Below the pieces are notes generated by a model. The model did no database searches. It saw only the letters and a list, made by a program, of their open reading frames with translations, and was not told the origin of the DNA. From Morella rubra (lineage: Eukaryota; Streptophyta; Magnoliopsida; Fagales; Myricaceae): DNA of 64,000 bases. Positions 60,801 through 64,000 of this stretch are shown piece after piece; the first letter of the stretch is position 1, and each line of letters starts with the position of its first letter. The stretch is taken from NCBI GenBank assembly GCA_003952965.2, contig CM025849.1:4960908-5024907 (forward strand), written 5' to 3'. The translations under genes were made by a program, and so were the position numbers.

Positions 60801-63800
60801 ATTCAGTCTGTACTGGTGCCTTGCTGCACTCACAAGATGTATTGAGAAACTTGATTCAGATATGGCAATATTATAAGAATGCCAGTATTTCCTTGTACCC
60901 ACATGATAATAGTATCTCGTTCTTTAGGACTTTAAATTGCAGCGACCAAGCCTGGATAGCCTTAGAAATGAAAGCAGATAGATGCTAGAACTTGCCACCT
61001 CCAAACCTTATCCAGCTCTACATCATCTTTAGTATGCTCTGTGTCATAATATCACATATAGAGGCCCAACAGCAACGTCCAATCAGATACTACCGCGAGT
61101 TCTCATAAGGGTGATGGGTTCGATGAATGGCCTCATAAGATGTATGTGAGATTGACTCAGACCACGAATGTCAATACAAGTAGCTAGCCTTGTGATATCT
61201 CATCTACTAAATCATAAAAGACCGAATAACGCTTACTGATCATATGTGCGACACTTCTGTTTCCCCACATCTCATGTGACCCGCCGTTTACGTTCGTGAC
61301 GCATAGGCACATGATTGGCTAATATTCAAATCTCACAACGTGTTGAAATTGGCCTCACTAGCACAGAGACACGAGTTAAACCCAGAGGACTGAAAGGGCT
61401 ATCCCAATTATATGCCCAAAGAACATGGCAATCGAATACCAAAGACAAAATGTTCTCCTCTACTGTTCGACTGAAATATATCGTCGCAAATACAACTCAT
61501 CAATAAGTGCGCGAGCCAGCAAGGACTGACAGCCACCTTCTTTGGTGGGATTTAGTTCCAGCTTACTGTGGTTGTCACCACTAGCAAAGTTCCCGGAAAC
61601 CATCCAAATCAACCCTGCTGTCAGTGTATCATAGGTACCAGGGATAAGATGCATGCCTCTTACACCCCACAGAAATGTCACATACTCGTGGTATTGGAAA
61701 AGTGGTCGTAGGCCACAAAGAAAAACTAAACACACGCGATGCCACTCAGAGAAAGAACTGAGAATCTTACTGCGCATAAGACTGGGACCATCTCCACTCA
61801 CTAACCACAGTATATCAGTCTTCTTTGGCAAGTAGACGCAGCTCCAGTACACTAATGGCAAGGACCATTTTAAGTACCTTCAATAAATAGTTGAACAAGT
61901 GATTTCTGTTGAATTGAGACTTCAAAATAGAGTGATTGAAAGGCATTCTGTTGCTGCTCGTCAGAATCCAAGCAGAGTCCATATTCTCAGTCGCAAGGAT
62001 TGGTTTTTACATGTCAGACAACTACAGCCATCCGTATAATGCAGGAGTGGGTCAACTGTATCAGTCGATGAGCTTTGGTCATCTGTCACTGTCGAGAATG
62101 TGTTGTGCTTGGCACAATATCGTCGTTCATCTCTGCCGATAGATTGATGCGTTGAATGGCGAAGCACGAACAGACCGATATACAGTCATACAGAGCTGAG
62201 ACACAAAACTGCGAGGACAGGGGTGCGCCGGATTTTCTCCATTTTAGTAGACTTCGGAGTAGAGCAACAATAGAGAGAAAAGATAAAACAAGACGTTCTG
62301 ATAAAGCTATGCTTAATCTGATGAAAGGCTAGCTAATTAGGCATATCTCGGTTATAATCGACGACAATAGATGAGTCGAAGAAGCAAGCACCCAAGACGC
62401 TGTTTAACAGCCAATAAGAGACCAGTTTCCGAGTCTCTCTTGAAATTGTCACAGCAACTATAGTAAAGCAACGACACTCGGACTTCACCCAATTACTGTA
62501 CTGAAAGCAAGCTTCGAGTGCTTAGCCTATCACTCGGCGAATCCGATAGCTTCCCAAAATCTTAGACCAGCTTTCTATAAAAGAACGGACTAGAAGTAGT
62601 TCTGCAGCTGTATTTCGCCATACAGACAGAACCAAATTATGAACGGCCATACGCAAAAGCCGCAGCACTTACCGAGCGAGAACAATTGGCCAAGAATGTG
62701 GTCTACTGCTGGAGAAAGATTTGAAGATAGTCTATGATACCGTATGTTTGGAACGCAGCTACATGGGGTTGTTTGACTCAACAAGCACTTTACTTATTGT
62801 CTCGGTACTTGTGGAGGCCGATGCAACCATTTGGTGCTTGATTATCGCCCAACTGCTCTCATCGACGCAGGAGACTTTATAGTTGTCAAAGGTTCTTTTA
62901 GTGAGATAGCGTTAAGCAATCTTGAGTTGGAGGACGAAGACATGGGTTATTGAGAGACAGATATAACGATGGAAACGTCAATGAAGATTAAGTGAGAAAT
63001 GAACATGCGAGAACAGTGTAATTGGATTGAGATATGGGGATGAAACTTGCCATTTACATAAGCTCTATGAGGAGTCTTTTAAGTGTGAAGATATTGAGAA
63101 TTGAATTCCATGGTTTTGAGGAACTTCTGGCGAGGAATGTCTTTTCGTTGAGTGTGGGACTGGGAGGATAAAATAAGGGAAACATGGAAACAATGATAGG
63201 ATAAAGACAGAACGTACGAAGAATCTCTCTTTTACGATTTCTTTGGGCCAAACTTTTTCTTCTGCTGCCACTGGACAAACCCTCGTTTGGGAGCTGGATT
63301 GAGTTTTTAGTCTCTACTTTGGTTTCTCATATCTTTAAATTGCCTCTTGGCTAATAGGTTTTGATAGAGCTTAGTGCTTACACTATTATTGTGGGTTGTA
63401 AGGTCCGGTTACGAATTTCATTCCCAATCTTTATCGATTTCTTTTATGAAGCACCTTCATATATTTTATTTCTACTCTGAGTAATATTCATCTTTTAAAG
63501 ACTTGTGAGTTAAGCTCGTATTCACATCCGTAATACTCATCCGATACCCCAATGTGATACTCGTACTGAACACACTCTTGCCCTCTCCTTGTTTAGCGAT
63601 TTATGAATACAAGTCTAAGGATATCCAGGCTTCGTGTCGTGCCTTTGAAGTAATGCGTGTGCCATCGTGTCTGTCTTCAATACGTGAGACATACGTAAAT
63701 GACGGATGTCTGGCTATGATGGATCCAGTGTTTCACCCCTCCTATTCACCCTTTGTCTGTATATGGATACGCTCTCGTAGTATAGATAGTGAAAGAATCA

Positions 63801-64000
63801 AAATTGTCGCAAGCATAAGTGCCCTCGTTTCGTAAAGCTAGGATACTGTTGAGTATCGAGCCAGGGCCGGTGACACCACTTATGTCTCGCATTCTACTAA
63901 ACTCAAATAACTGCTTATACTGATGTGATTTATTTTTATTGCTCAATGAAAGACTGGATCTAAGGCAACTGATGCTCATTATACTGACTGGTCCATATTT
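51801..64000. other. No recognisable feature to the end of the window
   Basis: AT-rich and T-rich to about 60 kb, then more A/G-rich. The longest open frames (55676-56065, 61460-61861) are about 130 codons, show no domain and overlap open frames on the other strand. I see no RNA gene, transposon end or tandem repeat. Confidence 0.5.

Noticed and set aside
61460-61861. 133-codon minus-strand ORF with a vague retroelement flavour
   Set aside because: No conserved RT, integrase or RNase H residue could be placed; overlapped by a plus-strand ORF.

Overview
This is nuclear DNA of a flowering plant, most likely a eudicot. It is AT-rich and has short spliceosomal introns with GT/AG borders. It carries plant-only gene families (class IV chitinase with a hevein domain, a GAMETE CELL DEFECTIVE 1-like mitochondrial protein, a chloroplast-type DnaJ zinc-finger protein) and plant transposons (MULE, hAT, copia, gypsy, foldback elements). 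I cannot name the species.

Layout. 0-7 kb: two tandem class IV chitinase copies on the minus strand. Both are broken, by different lesions, and one carries a polyA-tailed retroposed insert in its intron. 7.6-10.1 kb: a MULE-type MITE with target-site duplication and a second small inverted-repeat element. 11.1-15.9 kb (minus): a small unidentified ORF and a two-exon GCD1-like gene. 17.2-19.5 kb: a 2.3 kb foldback element with arms of about 0.8 kb. 19.5-21.6 kb: a copia remnant (RT fragment, primer-binding site, LTR edge) that appears to be interrupted by a small hAT element. 22.35-27.35 kb: two convergent host genes that look intact, a choline-transporter-like membrane protein (plus) and a DnaJ-type CxxC protein (minus). 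27.78-35.52 kb: a structurally complete Mutator-like element with a 9-bp target duplication and 230-bp terminal repeats. It carries a decayed mudrA-type transposase and a convergent GRF zinc-finger gene. 35.5-42.6 kb: nested debris (MULE remnant, gypsy end plus LTR, MITE, hAT). 43.4-45.8 kb: a small secreted Cys-rich protein, a copia-type LTR and one exon-like segment.

From about 46 kb to the end the character changes. No gene, domain, transposon end or long homopolymer can be recognised, CpG is not obviously depleted, and open frames are no longer than chance would give. The one structured item is a poorly matching relative of the LTR at 44.9 kb. I treat this 18 kb as unexplained and possibly artefactual.

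The supported host genes do not form a pathway; the CTL/DnaJ pair probably reflects conserved gene order. The strongest system-like object is the MULE, whose two genes converge from the two terminal repeats, as in maize MuDR.
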